This document shows, piece after piece, positions 1 through 9,704 of a stretch of 28,827 nucleotides of DNA. The stretch lies in NCBI GenBank assembly GCA_027578815.1, contig JANBTH010000175.1, positions 1-28,827 of the forward strand. Reading direction: 5' to 3'. The DNA is from Coemansia sp. RSA 1804. Its lineage: Eukaryota > Kickxellomycota > Kickxellomycetes > Kickxellales > Kickxellaceae. The translations under genes were made by a program, and so were the position numbers. How positions within the stretch are numbered: position 1 is the first letter of the stretch; each line of letters starts with the position of its first letter. The notes beneath the pieces are model-generated. The model had not been told where the DNA came from, searched no databases, and worked only from the letters and a program-made list of their open reading frames with translations.

Positions 1-774
1 AAGCTTCACGTTGTCTTCAATAATTTCGGGCTTGAAAATCGACCTATTGAGACGCCAATCATCTTTTGGAAGGTCGTTAGCGCTGCGGATCTCACCGGTT
101 AGCAAACCACGGCCAAGAGGCGTAAAGGCAACAAAAGTGACACCGAGCTCTCGGCAGGCATCGAGTACGCCGTCTTTTTCGACTTTGGTGAACCATGCGC
201 TGTATTTGTTCTGAACAGCAGCAATGGGATGCACCTTGTACGCACGGCGCAGGTCGTCTGCCGAGCAGTTTGACAGGCCCAGATAGCGCACCTTTCCCTC
301 CTTGATAAGCTCTGCCATGGCTGCCACGGTCTCCTCAATTGGAACACTGGGATCCATATCGTGGAGATAGTACAGGTCAATGTAGTCCGTTCCTAGACGC
401 TCTATACTGGCTTCAATGCACCTGCGCATATACTCGGGGCTGCCATTGGTTCCAATGTTATACTTTGTAAAAACTCCAGTTTCTCCAGGCAGAGGCTCAC
501 GCGTCACTATCCCAAACTTGGTGCACAGAAAAACGTCCTTGCGCCGCTCCTTCAGGACCCGTGAAATCAGTTTTTCGTTGTGTCCAAGACCATAAATATC
601 GGCTGTGTCCAGAAAGTTGCAGCCAATGTCGATGGAGTGGTTAAGCACCTTGACTGACTCGTCATCATCAAAGGGTCCGTAAAGATAGGACATGGCTGTA
701 GTGCCCAGACCAATACGGGGAATACGCACCTTGTCCCCTGGAACGCCAAATTCAATTGTTGGTATGCTGGACAT
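1..774 (-). CDS. Aldo/keto reductase, 3' end cut by window edge
   Basis: The minus strand is open from an ATG at 774 to the left edge (258 codons), so the C-terminus is missing; complete family members have about 330 residues. The product should be a soluble NADP(H)-dependent oxidoreductase with a TIM-barrel fold, acting on aldehydes or ketones. The catalytic tetrad is visible: Asp56 and Tyr61 in the FLDTADIYG motif, Lys86 in CTKFG and His138 in YYLHD. The stretch around residues 185-225 (KEGKVRYLGLSN, then VQNKYS and PLGRGLLTG) is typical of the YakC/AKR13-like subgroup. The missing part would hold most of the cofactor-phosphate site. The first of three minus-strand genes on this side, it lies 511 bp beyond the stop of an MFS transporter; a shared pathway is possible but not shown. 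The substrate cannot be predicted. The family call is firm. Confidence 0.93.
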   Translation of the reverse strand, partial: MSSIPTIEFGVPGDKVRIPRIGLGTTAMSYLYGPFDDDESVKVLNHSIDIGCNFLDTADIYGLGHNEKLISRVLKERRKDVFLCTKFGIVTREPLPGETGVFTKYNIGTNGSPEYMRRCIEASIERLGTDYIDLYYLHDMDPSVPIEETVAAMAELIKEGKVRYLGLSNCSADDLRRAYKVHPIAAVQNKYSAWFTKVEKDGVLDACRELGVTFVAFTPLGRGLLTGEIRSANDLPKDDWRLNRSIFKPEIIEDNVKL

Positions 775-1285
775 TACTAAAGATTTGAAATGAGAAGTAT
801 TGTTTCAACGACAAAAAGTAAAACCAAAATATTAAAAAAGCAAAAATATTGAAAGGAAAGCCAGGATGTAAAGAAAGGATTTGTTCAATTTGTTTGTCAA
901 TAGTGTTTTCTTTACATGCGCTACGTGTAATTTCTAGAGTCCATGTATTTTTCATTATACAATGAATCTCTAATAGAGACATTTTTAGATTAATTAAACA
1001 GAAATGCTTGACTTGGAGTATATTGCCCCGTTTAATATCTTGTGTACAAAGAATTTAATATAATATCTTTGTAACCAAAAAAAGTGGAATACGTAATTCT
1101 TCGCAATAAAGATAAAAATAGAAAAAGAGCCTTAAATGTTCATACCCATTACACACTTTAAAAAATTAAAAATCATAAAAGATTTGGAACTGGAAACACA
1201 TTATTTTTTTCGTGTTCAAATGAACACATGATAAACTGAAAAGAATGATATACTAAATCCTACAATAAAAGCATCATCTAAAACA
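775..1285. other. AT-rich intergenic region
   Basis: It holds the promoter of the aldo/keto reductase and the 3' flank of the first MFS gene, both on the minus strand. It is very AT-rich with runs of A and T. Apart from one short inverted repeat near its right end I see no gene or RNA in it. Confidence 0.7.
1212..1227. repeat. Short perfect inverted repeat, 6-bp arms
   Basis: GTGTTC-AAAT-GAACAC is a perfect inverted repeat with a 4-base centre, about 60 bp beyond the stop codon of the first MFS gene. It could be a small 3' UTR hairpin or a dimeric protein site; it may also be chance in AT-rich DNA. Confidence 0.45.
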
Positions 1286-2872
1286 TTACAAGCGAGTTCT
1301 TTCAGTCAGCGTGTTAGCTGACGCGTTGTCCGATGCAACCTCTTGAGTCGGCTCATGCTCTTCGGATGCAAATATATTGACAGAGTCAGGTATGCTTAGA
1401 GACATATACCAGGCAACCACAAGGGAAGCACCACCCAACACCCAGACAAAGTGAGAGTTAAACGGATAAGGAAACGAGTGCTTGATTGACCAACTCCAAA
1501 GATATCCAGAAATAAGCGGGCCAATGATGTACGTTATTGAGGTTGTTTGCTGCTGCAGTCCATTCATAAAGCCAAGATCAGTTTTTCTAGGTGCGACATT
1601 GGATACCAGAAGACTAATGCTGGCAAACGATAGGATATCGCCAAGCGTCCGAACATAGAGTTGGGCAAGAAGTAGGAGCCAGAAGAGGATAACTTTGGAA
1701 GAAAACAAGTTGGCAGTATTGAAACCAACAATGTGTTCAGTGTATAGACCAGTGTACTTTACAAGGATGGAAAGCAGTGGGAATGTGGTGCTGAACAAGG
1801 CCAGCAGCAAAAGTCCGCGCCGGTAGCATGCCAGAGCCCCGTACTTGTCTGCAAGAATAGGGTACATGACCAGCTGGAAATACACGACCAGAATACCGCA
1901 GAACGTGAGCGTGTATCCGATGCTTTGGGCATCCATTCCAAGACCACCATCAGCAATATCTGTGGCAGCATAGATCGGGTAAATCTGGTTGTGCATTGCA
2001 ATGGCAAGACACATGATAGTGTTTGTTGCAAGAACGCGAATAACCGTAGGCGTCAGAATAGCCCATTTTGATGGAGTGCGCTCTGTTACAGCGGGTTGGT
2101 CTCTTCCTTCCTCATTTTGAGCATCAAGCACAAGTGCAGTTGTTTCGGTTGCTGGTCTACCAACCGAAGCTGTAGACCCCGTGCTTGGTCTTATCACGAG
2201 AGTCTCCTCCAATTGGAAGAATCCAACCACAAGACCGAAGAAACTTGCGGTAGAGCCAACAAGACATGGGAGCAGATATGGGTATTCGCGAAACAGAACA
2301 GAGCCACCGAACAGCCAGGGGTATTTCGCAACAGGGTCAACCAAGGCCCCGCCAACCGCACCACCAAGCATCATGCCAAGATTCCACATCAATGGCAGCA
2401 AAGCCATCATACGGGGACGGTTTGTGCTATCCGAGATTTCGGCAACAACAGTCTTGATAACAACAGAGTTTCCTGTAAACATGCCATTCAGCGACCGAGC
2501 CACCAGCGCCCACTTGAATGATTTTGAGACGCCAAACAGGACAAACGTTAGCAGATTGCCCAGCAGTCCCAATAGTATTACCGGACGACGACCAATGCGG
2601 TCCGACAGGATGCCCCAGTGCATTACGGTCAGGGCCTTGAAGATGGAGAACGATGTCAGCAGCATGCCTGCGTAGAACGAAATATCTTTGGGGTCCTTTA
2701 CTACGTCAAACCCGCCAACCATCTGGTACATGAATGGAAGGATAAGCGTCATTCCAATGGGCTCAGCCAGACGTACAGCCAGGAGGACCGTTAGTTTGCC
2801 CCACGGAAGCGGTGTTTCTCTTGCCGAAAGACTGGCATCTCTATCTTGCTCGTTTCTACTAGTGCTTGGCAT
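1286..2872 (-). CDS. MFS transporter, 12 TM, YCR023C/ZIFL-like (first of tandem pair)
   Basis: A 528-residue integral membrane protein of the major facilitator superfamily, probably a proton-coupled exporter or antiporter of small molecules. The N-terminus has PLPWGKL followed by RLAEPIG and ILPFMYQM (residues 21-50), a pattern known from fungal YCR023C-like and plant ZIFL transporters. MFS motif A (GILSDRIGRRP, residues 87-97) sits between TM2 and TM3. A Gly-rich TM5 (NLGMMLGGAVGGALVDP, about 164-180) fits the motif C position. A hydrophilic central loop spans about 222-270, and the second half shows six more hydrophobic segments with GFMNG and GPLISG near 435-456. The start is an ATG matching the short hydrophilic N-terminus of the family. 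It is a tandem paralogue of the next gene, in the same direction with 581 bp between them. The substrate is unknown; no intron is needed. Confidence 0.92.
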   Translation of the reverse strand: MPSTSRNEQDRDASLSARETPLPWGKLTVLLAVRLAEPIGMTLILPFMYQMVGGFDVVKDPKDISFYAGMLLTSFSIFKALTVMHWGILSDRIGRRPVILLGLLGNLLTFVLFGVSKSFKWALVARSLNGMFTGNSVVIKTVVAEISDSTNRPRMMALLPLMWNLGMMLGGAVGGALVDPVAKYPWLFGGSVLFREYPYLLPCLVGSTASFFGLVVGFFQLEETLVIRPSTGSTASVGRPATETTALVLDAQNEEGRDQPAVTERTPSKWAILTPTVIRVLATNTIMCLAIAMHNQIYPIYAATDIADGGLGMDAQSIGYTLTFCGILVVYFQLVMYPILADKYGALACYRRGLLLLALFSTTFPLLSILVKYTGLYTEHIVGFNTANLFSSKVILFWLLLLAQLYVRTLGDILSFASISLLVSNVAPRKTDLGFMNGLQQQTTSITYIIGPLISGYLWSWSIKHSFPYPFNSHFVWVLGGASLVVAWYMSLSIPDSVNIFASEEHEPTQEVASDNASANTLTERTRL

Positions 2873-3453
2873 TCTTTTGAGTTGGGAAATTAATATAGTT
2901 TTTTTAAAACATAGAAAGAAAAAGAAAATTTACACACATAAAAATGTTGGTTAAATATGGTAAAATTTATATAAGAGTAAGACAAAATAAATGTTTTGCA
3001 AGGTGATGAAAATGAGAAAAAAAATTTATTTGGTCAATACACTATTTCTGCAATGAAGAAAAGAGATGCAGCAGACACAGTTTCCTTTTATTGAGGAAAT
3101 CTTTGCTTTAAAGGATTATAAGAAAACAAGGAAAAGGAAAAGGAAGAGGGACTTTTAAGATTTTGAGACTTTTTTCCGAAAATTACAATACTGGTGGTAA
3201 ATTCTTGTTATATTGGAGCTATATGGGCCATACGACTTTCTGTGTTTGAATTAAAAAGGAGAAAACGTCTTTTTGCAAAAAAGAAAATTAAAATCTATAT
3301 TAGCATGTTCACCTGGTAGGGTAAAGTCGTGTATCCGGTTGTTTTTAACCTAAACATTTTCCACAATGGCAGCAATGCTTGAAGAAAAGAAAAAGGAAAC
3401 TAACATACAAATTAAGGATGGTAAATATTTTATAAATTATAGTTGTCATTCGC
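2873..3453. other. AT-rich intergenic region between the MFS paralogues
   Basis: It contains the promoter of the first MFS gene and the 3' flank of the second. It is A/T-rich with several homopurine stretches (around 3,055-3,170). No convincing gene or RNA was seen; a 61-codon plus-strand frame at 3,366 has no recognisable protein character and overlaps the end of the second MFS gene. Confidence 0.65.
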
Positions 3454-5058
3454 TTATTCCTCCTCACTACCACCGTCGTTACTTTTCCCAGCCGCAAAGG
3501 TATTTACGGTTTTTGGGATTCTCAGCGATACAAAGTAGGATGTCAATGTGAACAACGTGGCGACGGTCCACACAAAGTGCGAGTCAAACGGAAATGGCCA
3601 CGCATGTTTGATGGACCAGGTCCAGATTGTGCCAGTAAGAAGTGGGCCAATAATCCGAGTCAGCGTCATCGCCAGCTGCTGCGCGCCATTCATAAACCCT
3701 AGCTCGTTCCTGCTGGGCGCAAGATTGGCAGTTATTAGGTTGATACTCGTAAAGACCATGACCTTGGCAACAATCTGGACCAACAGAAGAGCAATGAGAA
3801 GAACCCAGAGACCAGCGTGTTCCAGCAGCTCGACCGAGAGGCTCCAGGATCCTGGGAGCAACGGAATGTTGGCTCCGTTTGCCAGCCTCTCCAGATGCGC
3901 AGCAAGCAGAGAGAGAAGCGAGAGACACAGAAATGGAACGAGGAGCATCATCTGGCCACGGTGGTAGCAGAACAGTGCGCCGTATCTGCGTTCCAGACGC
4001 GGATAGACAAGCAGCTGAACGTAGAAGATGGATAGACCCGAGATGGCAAGCGAAAAGCCAATGTACCGCGACTCAAAGCCAAGACCCCCGTCGCTTGTGG
4101 ATGAGGCGGCGAAGATGGGGTATATCTGGTCGCCCATCGACATTGCCAGACACATAAAGAAGTTCGTGGCCATCACGCGAACCACAGTCGGCGTCAAAAG
4201 CTCCTTGATAGAGCGCTGTGCTGGCTGGTGTATTTCCTGTGCCTCTTGGTCACCGATTGCTAGAAGCGGAGCGGTTTCGATTGCCAGGGTTTGCGAAGAA
4301 CTGTTGGCAGTGGGTGGAACTACACGCGACTTGTTTCTAACCAGGGTTTCCTGGAACTTGAATGTTCCCATCAGCAAGCCAAACACCGTGACAGAGCATC
4401 CGATTGCGCATGGGAGCAAGTAAGGAAAGGTGATAAACAGCTGGATGTTGCCAAATACCGCTGGATACTGGTGAGCGGGATCCGCAAAGATACCACCGAT
4501 GGCAGCGCCAAGAACCATGCCGACATTGCCCATCAGCGACAGATAGGCCATCATGCTTGCGCGATTCGAGTCGTCGGAGATTTCGGAAATAACAGACTTT
4601 ACAACCGCAACGTTACCAGCAAGAAGCCCGTTGAACAGACGAGCAGCAAGCGCCACCCAGAACGACTTGGCCAATCCAAAGGTCATGTACGAAACCAGGT
4701 TGCCGGCCAGGCCGATGAGAAGCACGGGTCGCCGGCCAATGCGGTCGGACAGGCGGCCCCAGTACATTATTGTTAGCGCCTGGCACGACGAAAACGATGT
4801 GAACAGCAGGGTCGCGTAGAAGGCCACGTCTTTGGTGCTTTTGGCCACTCCAAAGTCCAGCACCATCTTGTAGACAAACGGCAGGATCAGCGAGTAGTTT
4901 ATAGGCTCCGCCAGTCGCACAGACAGGAGCACCAGAAGCTTTTCCCAGGGAAGGGGTGTCATCTTGACGGCCTCCGCTTCTGCTGCGACATCGTCACTGC
5001 TGGCAATATCGATGTTGGCGGCAGTGTGTCTGGCTGTATCTTCAGTAGCCTCTGTCAT
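3454..5058 (-). CDS. MFS transporter, 12 TM, YCR023C/ZIFL-like (second of tandem pair)
   Basis: A 534-residue membrane transporter clearly paralogous to its downstream neighbour. PLPWEKL, RLAEPI and ILPFVYKM are found at residues 35-65; motif A (GRLSDRIGRRP) is at 101-111; TM5 is Gly-rich (GNVGMVLGAAIGG). A hydrophilic loop of about 60 residues lies between TM6 and TM7, and GFMNGAQQ plus GPLLTG lie near the end. The frame extends 30 codons further, to 5,148, but only from a TTG. The ATG at 5,058 gives an acidic 34-residue cytosolic N-terminus like that of the paralogue, so I chose it. The two copies have drifted most in the central loop and the termini, as expected for an older tandem duplication. 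The transport substrate is unknown; drug/H+ antiport or metal-chelate export are possibilities from the family. The family call is firm. Confidence 0.92.
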   Translation of the reverse strand: MTEATEDTARHTAANIDIASSDDVAAEAEAVKMTPLPWEKLLVLLSVRLAEPINYSLILPFVYKMVLDFGVAKSTKDVAFYATLLFTSFSSCQALTIMYWGRLSDRIGRRPVLLIGLAGNLVSYMTFGLAKSFWVALAARLFNGLLAGNVAVVKSVISEISDDSNRASMMAYLSLMGNVGMVLGAAIGGIFADPAHQYPAVFGNIQLFITFPYLLPCAIGCSVTVFGLLMGTFKFQETLVRNKSRVVPPTANSSSQTLAIETAPLLAIGDQEAQEIHQPAQRSIKELLTPTVVRVMATNFFMCLAMSMGDQIYPIFAASSTSDGGLGFESRYIGFSLAISGLSIFYVQLLVYPRLERRYGALFCYHRGQMMLLVPFLCLSLLSLLAAHLERLANGANIPLLPGSWSLSVELLEHAGLWVLLIALLLVQIVAKVMVFTSINLITANLAPSRNELGFMNGAQQLAMTLTRIIGPLLTGTIWTWSIKHAWPFPFDSHFVWTVATLFTLTSYFVSLRIPKTVNTFAAGKSNDGGSEEE

Positions 5059-5707
5059 GGCTACGGATGGAAAAGGAAGTTGAGATGAGATTATGCTACT
5101 TGAGATAAAAGATAATACAGTGTTCGGAAGAAAGAGGTATGTTGACAAGGAAATAAAAAGGAAAAGTCAGTAGATATGTTAAAGTATTAAAAGAAAGTAT
5201 AAAAAAACAAGAAAGGAAAGACAATGACTTTTTTTTAGCATTCAGTTACTTTCAAGGAGCTTTAAAAAAAGTAAGAGACGGAAGTCCACAGCGCAAGCAA
5301 GAGGGTGCACTTGACAGTGACGACGATAAAGGGGGAAATTTGTTTTTCCGGGACCAATGTGCGCTAAGAGTGCGGATATATGGGCATTACAAATGAATCA
5401 TCGGAGGAGATCGGATAGCCATAGTCAACCATGCATGTGTAGTATGCAGCAGCTTTCCGCTCCGTATCCCGCTTGTTCTTTTTTTTTTCTGAATGTTGTA
5501 GAGTTTAAAAAAAACAAGTAGCAAGTAGATACGATAGTCCTGGTTTCACACGCCTCCACCTCCCCCCATTGATGGCTGGCCTTGCGTAATAGTAGCATAT
5601 ACACATAATGAATAGATAGTCTGGTATTATTCTATTTTTCTTTCGTTTAGAAGACACGCAACAACAATAACAACACTGCTTAATCGATTAGAATCGACGC
5701 CCAAGAG
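5059..5707. other. Intergenic region: MFS promoter and adaptor 3' flank
   Basis: It holds the 5' region of the second MFS gene and, towards 5,600-5,707, the 3' flank of the TUG/Ubx4 gene. There are poly-T runs near 5,230 and 5,480 and a C-rich run near 5,560. No gene, RNA or strong repeat was recognised. Confidence 0.65.
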
Positions 5708-7492
5708 TCAACGTCTTTGCCCAGCAGTGAACCACTTTGGCATCCGGGTGCCTCCTTGATGTTGCGCCGAGGCTGATTTCTGCTGCGCACCGCCTGTCCC
5801 GTTAGTACTAGAAGTGCTGTTGCTTCGAGCGCTCGGGGATGATGCAGAATGAGGAAGTTGATGATCCTTGGTGGCGGGATCTGTGGCGTCAGCATCCCCC
5901 GTATGCAGGGCCATTGTGGCTGCATCGCTTTCCGCCAGGGGCCGAGCCAGGGCAGCAATCTCAGGGCGCAGAAGACCCAACGCAGAGAACGAAGAAGAAG
6001 GTGACGTAGCATCCGAGCGCAGCTGCACATGCACAACGGCAGCAGGCGCCAGCTTGGCATCAAACAAGGAGGATCCGCGAAGGTGGTCGAGATCCTGGGC
6101 CGGCGGCTGAATCGTAAGGGTCGCGAGCCCGCTGGGACTAAGCAGGATGGACCGCACAAAGGCGAACAGCTCGCTTATCCGCTCCGTGGATGCAAAGGTT
6201 GCCTGCACGTGCGCGGTGTCGGGGAACCGGAACCGGATGACGGTGGTTGGGTGCTCGTGTTTGAACTTTTCTTGCTGCTCGAGTCGCTTCTTCTCCTCTG
6301 CCGATCGCATCCGGAACCCGCGGTCGGCCTCCTGGAGCCGGGACCGCTGGGCGCTGATGAGCATCGAGGCGTCGCTGGAGCTGAGGTTGTAGAACGAGTC
6401 GGGGAGCTCTATTTTGACGGCTGCTGGCGACGGTGAGCCTGGATGGTTGGCGTAGACGCGGATCTGGCGCTGAGCAACAAGACCCGCAGGTTCTGTTGGT
6501 ACTGGTTGTTCTGTGTGTCTGACAGGAGCAGGGCTGTGCTTCTCTGCCGGCTGGCTTGCGGTTTGCTTCGAATCGCTCGATGGCTCTTTGGACGATTCTT
6601 TCAGCCGCAGGGTTGGCGAGCGAGTCTGAGGCTTCTGGTTCTCGGGGACAAGCCCTGACACCGGCGGCAGAGCGGCAGGCGTCGGGGCGTCTCTGAAGAA
6701 AAGACGGACAAGCGCCTGACCCGACGTGAATCCAAGGGATCTAAGCGTGGTAGCCTGCATCTCCTCGAACGACGCAACCTCCTTGCTGGGCAACTGCAGC
6801 ACCGGCTGCTGATAGACAAGCGACGCAGCCGGTTGCGGCGGAACTGATGAAGATCCCTTCGACGACACCGATGGAGTCGATGAGCGGCTGCTGTCTGGGC
6901 TTCCGCCGCGACTAATGGAGTTATACAGGTTCTGCACGGATCCAAACACCTTCCGCTGCACGTTTTCCAGCGGCGACGAAGGTGTCCCGCTCTTGCGCGC
7001 CAAAGCATTGTCCTTGCGGTACCTGGCTGTCAGATTCAGAGCTTCAGCTCCCCTCTCGGCCGTACTAACAATGTCCCAGAGCGTGGCGGTTGGTTCAAAG
7101 TCATTGATTATCCGCGACCCACCGACTATCTGGAGCGCCACCTTGATAGCCGCCTGCTTCTGTTTTGGTTTTCGCTTTGGTACCTGTTCTACCTGATTTT
7201 CGGTGCCATTCCCACCACCCGGCTGAGCCGATACTGTACTAGCAGCCGTGGCAGACGGCGACGATACCCGCTTAAGCGTCAGTGTTGCGCCTTGCGGAAG
7301 ATTAACAAAGCGTACGGGGAGCGAGAGGTCCAGCGTCTTCTTGTTGTGTATCAGCTGGTATGACTCGGGATGCGCTGCATTTGGGATCTTTGCACAGGCC
7401 TCGCCAATCACCGACTGCAGCGTGGTCATTGGTGCAACCGTGACCTTGACCGATTTGCCTTGCGCATAAGCGATGGTTAGCGTAGTCGACAT
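5708..7492 (-). CDS. UBX4: TUG/ASPSCR1-Ubx4-type UBX domain protein (p97/Cdc48 adaptor)
   Basis: A 594-residue soluble adaptor expected to bind the AAA ATPase Cdc48/p97, a family linked to ERAD and vesicle-trafficking steps. Residues 2-75 form the TUG ubiquitin-like domain: a beta-grasp start, LTIAYAQGKSVKVTV, then YQLIHNKKTLDLS and LPQGATLTLKR. A second ubiquitin-like unit seems split: strands at about 114-140 and, after a Ser-rich insert, TLRSLGFTSGQALVRLFFRD at 249-267. A helical, charged segment (about 380-412) precedes the UBX domain at about 414-492, which opens with TTVIRFRFPD and closes with LAPAAVVHVQL. The last residues, MPKWFTAGQRR, resemble the conserved basic C-terminus of TUG proteins. 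The ATG at 7,492 starts exactly at the TUG domain; a 25-codon extension opens only with TTG. It is transcribed divergently from the zinc finger gene. Confidence 0.9.
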   Translation of the reverse strand: MSTTLTIAYAQGKSVKVTVAPMTTLQSVIGEACAKIPNAAHPESYQLIHNKKTLDLSLPVRFVNLPQGATLTLKRVSSPSATAASTVSAQPGGGNGTENQVEQVPKRKPKQKQAAIKVALQIVGGSRIINDFEPTATLWDIVSTAERGAEALNLTARYRKDNALARKSGTPSSPLENVQRKVFGSVQNLYNSISRGGSPDSSRSSTPSVSSKGSSSVPPQPAASLVYQQPVLQLPSKEVASFEEMQATTLRSLGFTSGQALVRLFFRDAPTPAALPPVSGLVPENQKPQTRSPTLRLKESSKEPSSDSKQTASQPAEKHSPAPVRHTEQPVPTEPAGLVAQRQIRVYANHPGSPSPAAVKIELPDSFYNLSSSDASMLISAQRSRLQEADRGFRMRSAEEKKRLEQQEKFKHEHPTTVIRFRFPDTAHVQATFASTERISELFAFVRSILLSPSGLATLTIQPPAQDLDHLRGSSLFDAKLAPAAVVHVQLRSDATSPSSSFSALGLLRPEIAALARPLAESDAATMALHTGDADATDPATKDHQLPHSASSPSARSNSTSSTNGTGGAQQKSASAQHQGGTRMPKWFTAGQRR

Positions 7493-8035
7493 TTGTTTGA
7501 CACAAAAACAGCAGAGTAGAAATGGAAAATAAAAGAAATTAGAGAAGAGGAAGAAAGGGAAAGGCAAAAGAGGTGACCAGGAAAGACTTTTCTGTTGAGC
7601 GAAGAGGAAGAGGAAAAGGAAGAGGAATTAGAAGGAAAGTGGGGGAATTCATTTCCAACACAAATTGGGAATGTCCTACAAAGCTGCGGAAGGAAAAAAA
7701 AGAATGCGCAAGTAACGAAGGGAGGAAATCATCAACACTTTTTTTATTTCGCGATCGTTTCCGGCCAAGGTCCCAGAAAACAAACAAACAAACAAACTAG
7801 CACAGCTCAAGCCCTCTGCTGAGTAATAAAAGACGTAATGTAATGTGTTGTTTGTTCAGGCTGTTTATCCGAGAGCCGGCCAAATTCCATATGTGCCAAT
7901 TGCTTGAAAAAGCAAAGGCTTTCTTTTAATAAGAATCCCCTCGCCAGACTGACTATAAAAGCGTGGCATTTTTCACACATGCGCCCCTACTAGGATGCTT
8001 ACAGGCTCAACCAGACCAAGCATGCATTGTTTCCT

Positions 8036-8045
8036 CTCACGTGAG
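8036..8045. promoter_or_regulatory. CACGTG palindrome (E-box-like)
   Basis: CTCACGTGAG is a perfect 10-bp palindrome centred on CACGTG, the core site of bHLH factors such as Cbf1/Pho4 types. It lies about 550 bp upstream of the adaptor ATG. It is a sequence match only. Confidence 0.35.
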
Positions 8046-8150
8046 CAACCGGCGGCGGCTTCAGAGGAAATGGAAAAAAGGGTGGGTGGGTGAGGTCACC
8101 CACAGCATCCTTCCAGCAGGACTGCACAGACAAAGACAAATCAAGAAACA

Positions 8151-8191
8151 AGGCGGGCAGGCAGGCAAGGCAAGGCAAGGCAGGCGGGCGG
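8151..8191. repeat. GGCA/AGGCA-type microsatellite
   Basis: Repeated GGCA and AAGGC units with a few GGCG variants form an imperfect purine-rich simple repeat in the intergenic region. No coding role is seen. Confidence 0.7.
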
Positions 8192-8360
8192 AAGAGCGTG
8201 GTGGCATGCAGGAAATGAAAGAGAAACAAGGGGAAAACGCTAAATTTGCCACCATTCCTGTCGTTTGAGCACTCGTGAGAGAAGAGGAGGAGGAGGAAAC
8301 GCAGATGTTTATTGTCGAGCAAGGGGTTTATTCTTCTTGTTCTTGAAGGGAGCTTAGAAG

Positions 8361-8384
8361 GCGGCAATTGGTGAGCAATTGGTA
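8361..8384. promoter_or_regulatory. Tandem CCAAT-type boxes, 11-bp spacing
   Basis: GCAATTGGT occurs twice in direct repeat, with ATTGG (CCAAT on the minus strand) at 8,367-8,371 and 8,378-8,382, one helical turn apart. CCAAT is the core of the fungal HAP/NF-Y site. It lies about 880 bp upstream of the adaptor start. Binding is inference. Confidence 0.35.
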
Positions 8385-9680
8385 GGCGGCGCAAACGCCT
8401 CTCTCCCCTCCCTCCTCTCCTCCACGATATGCCTGCGAAGCCCTTCATTGCAACAAACTGCGGGAGGCGGACACACATGAGGCGGGCGTGTGGGCCTTGT
8501 TTTATTTTTCTTTATTTGTTTGCACACGGGGTTTGCGGGCAAAAGGGGGGAACAATGGCTGGCGAATGTAGCAAGAACCACCTGCATGTGGCAGAGGAGC
8601 CAAAAACGACCGTGCTCCCTGTGGCCTGGGAGGAGAAAAGAGAGAAGGAAGAAGAAGGTCCCTTCATTTACGCCCGGTCAGGGCCACGGGACCGGATATC
8701 TCTACTGTTGCCGCTGATTCAGTTCCGGGGAGAAGATGAGGCCGAGACTGATTGCCTGATTTGCCCTGCCTGTCTGGCGTCAAAAACGAAACAGGGAGGG
8801 GCGCGTGCGTTGGGCTGGCAAAACGGGCTTTTATCCTAACTGGGCTTGGCTTGGCTTGGTTCTGCGGAGGCCATCCCATCAAAAGGATCTGCAAGAGTCT
8901 GCGCCTTTTCTTCAAGCATCGTCCCGAATTAAAATTAGAACATGAAAAAATAGGCTGCAGCCAGGTTTCTTTTATTGCTTCAAATTGGATGATTTATTGG
9001 GCGGGAAAGCGCAATGCTCGTTGCGCCCAGACCGAGGCGTGCCGGGTTTGAAAATAGTGCATCTTGTTCTTCGTTTGACCCAGTCTTGTGACTAAGGGCA
9101 TCTTTTGTGCTGCAAGCAGCTCTTGTCTTGTCTTTTTCTCTTCTTCTCTCTTGGTCCCCCTCTTTCTTTCTTTCCTTTCTACTCTTTTGCTTTCTTCCGT
9201 TCTTGAATTGACTCTCCGAATCCTCTCATTCGCCTTTCGGCTCTTTTTGTTCCACACACACGCTCTCCTCTTTTTCTGCGGGCTCACTCCCCCTCGTGGT
9301 CTTTATCAGAATCGAAGCAGCCTGAACGCAGTCAGTCTAGCAGCGTTTCTTTTCCTCTTTCTCTATCGTCTCTTCTGGGTTTGTCGTTCAAGAGGCCGGA
9401 GAACAACAGCATCTCTTTCCTTTTTTCATTCCATTTGTCTCAGCTGCTTCTAGTCACGCACTGCGCCAGGCCCAGGAGCACACGCGGTCTGTAAATTTTT
9501 CCCTTTTTAATCATCAATCCCCTCAGCCTACGCTACTGCTTGCTAAACTCCATCAGCCAGCACACAGAAGGGCCCCTCTTTTTCTCCAAAAAGCCCACCA
9601 TTGCTACTGCTGCCCAGTCTGTCCCATTTTTGGCTTCTGCGCAGAGGCCCAGCCCAGCCCAGCTCATCTCAGCCTAACCA

Positions 9681-9704
9681 AGCCAGCCAGCCAGCCAGCC
9701 AGCC
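9681..9704. repeat. (AGCC)6 microsatellite
   Basis: Six uninterrupted AGCC units lie inside the pyrimidine-rich upstream region of the zinc finger gene, preceded by related CAGCC units near 9,650. Confidence 0.85.

Larger units (their letters stand above)
7493..9079. other. Long intergenic region, promoter-proximal half
   Basis: This part of the 2.9 kb gap between the divergent adaptor and zinc finger genes is mixed in composition and GC-richer than the other gaps. Next to the adaptor start it is purine-rich on the plus strand (7,555-7,720). Short frames of 60-160 codons exist on both strands, but their translations are biased, low-complexity and carry no motif I recognise, so I call no gene. 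Possible regulatory elements are listed separately. An unrecognised non-coding RNA or 5' UTR exon of the zinc finger gene cannot be excluded. Confidence 0.6.

Noticed and set aside
2096..2675. Plus-strand frames of 141-164 codons opposite the first MFS gene
   Set aside because: They are antisense to a conserved transporter and show no independent protein features.
3454..5148. Longer start of the second MFS gene at 5,148
   Set aside because: It opens with TTG, unlikely in a nuclear fungal gene, and adds residues absent from the paralogue.
7493..7567. 25-codon hydrophobic N-terminal extension of the TUG/Ubx4 gene
   Set aside because: It starts with TTG and would put a Phe-rich segment before the ubiquitin-like domain that normally begins these proteins.
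7963..8839. Possible genes in the long intergenic region (frames of 100-160 codons on both strands)
   Set aside because: Translations are low-complexity, lack motifs and overlap on both strands. Nothing supports coding beyond chance.
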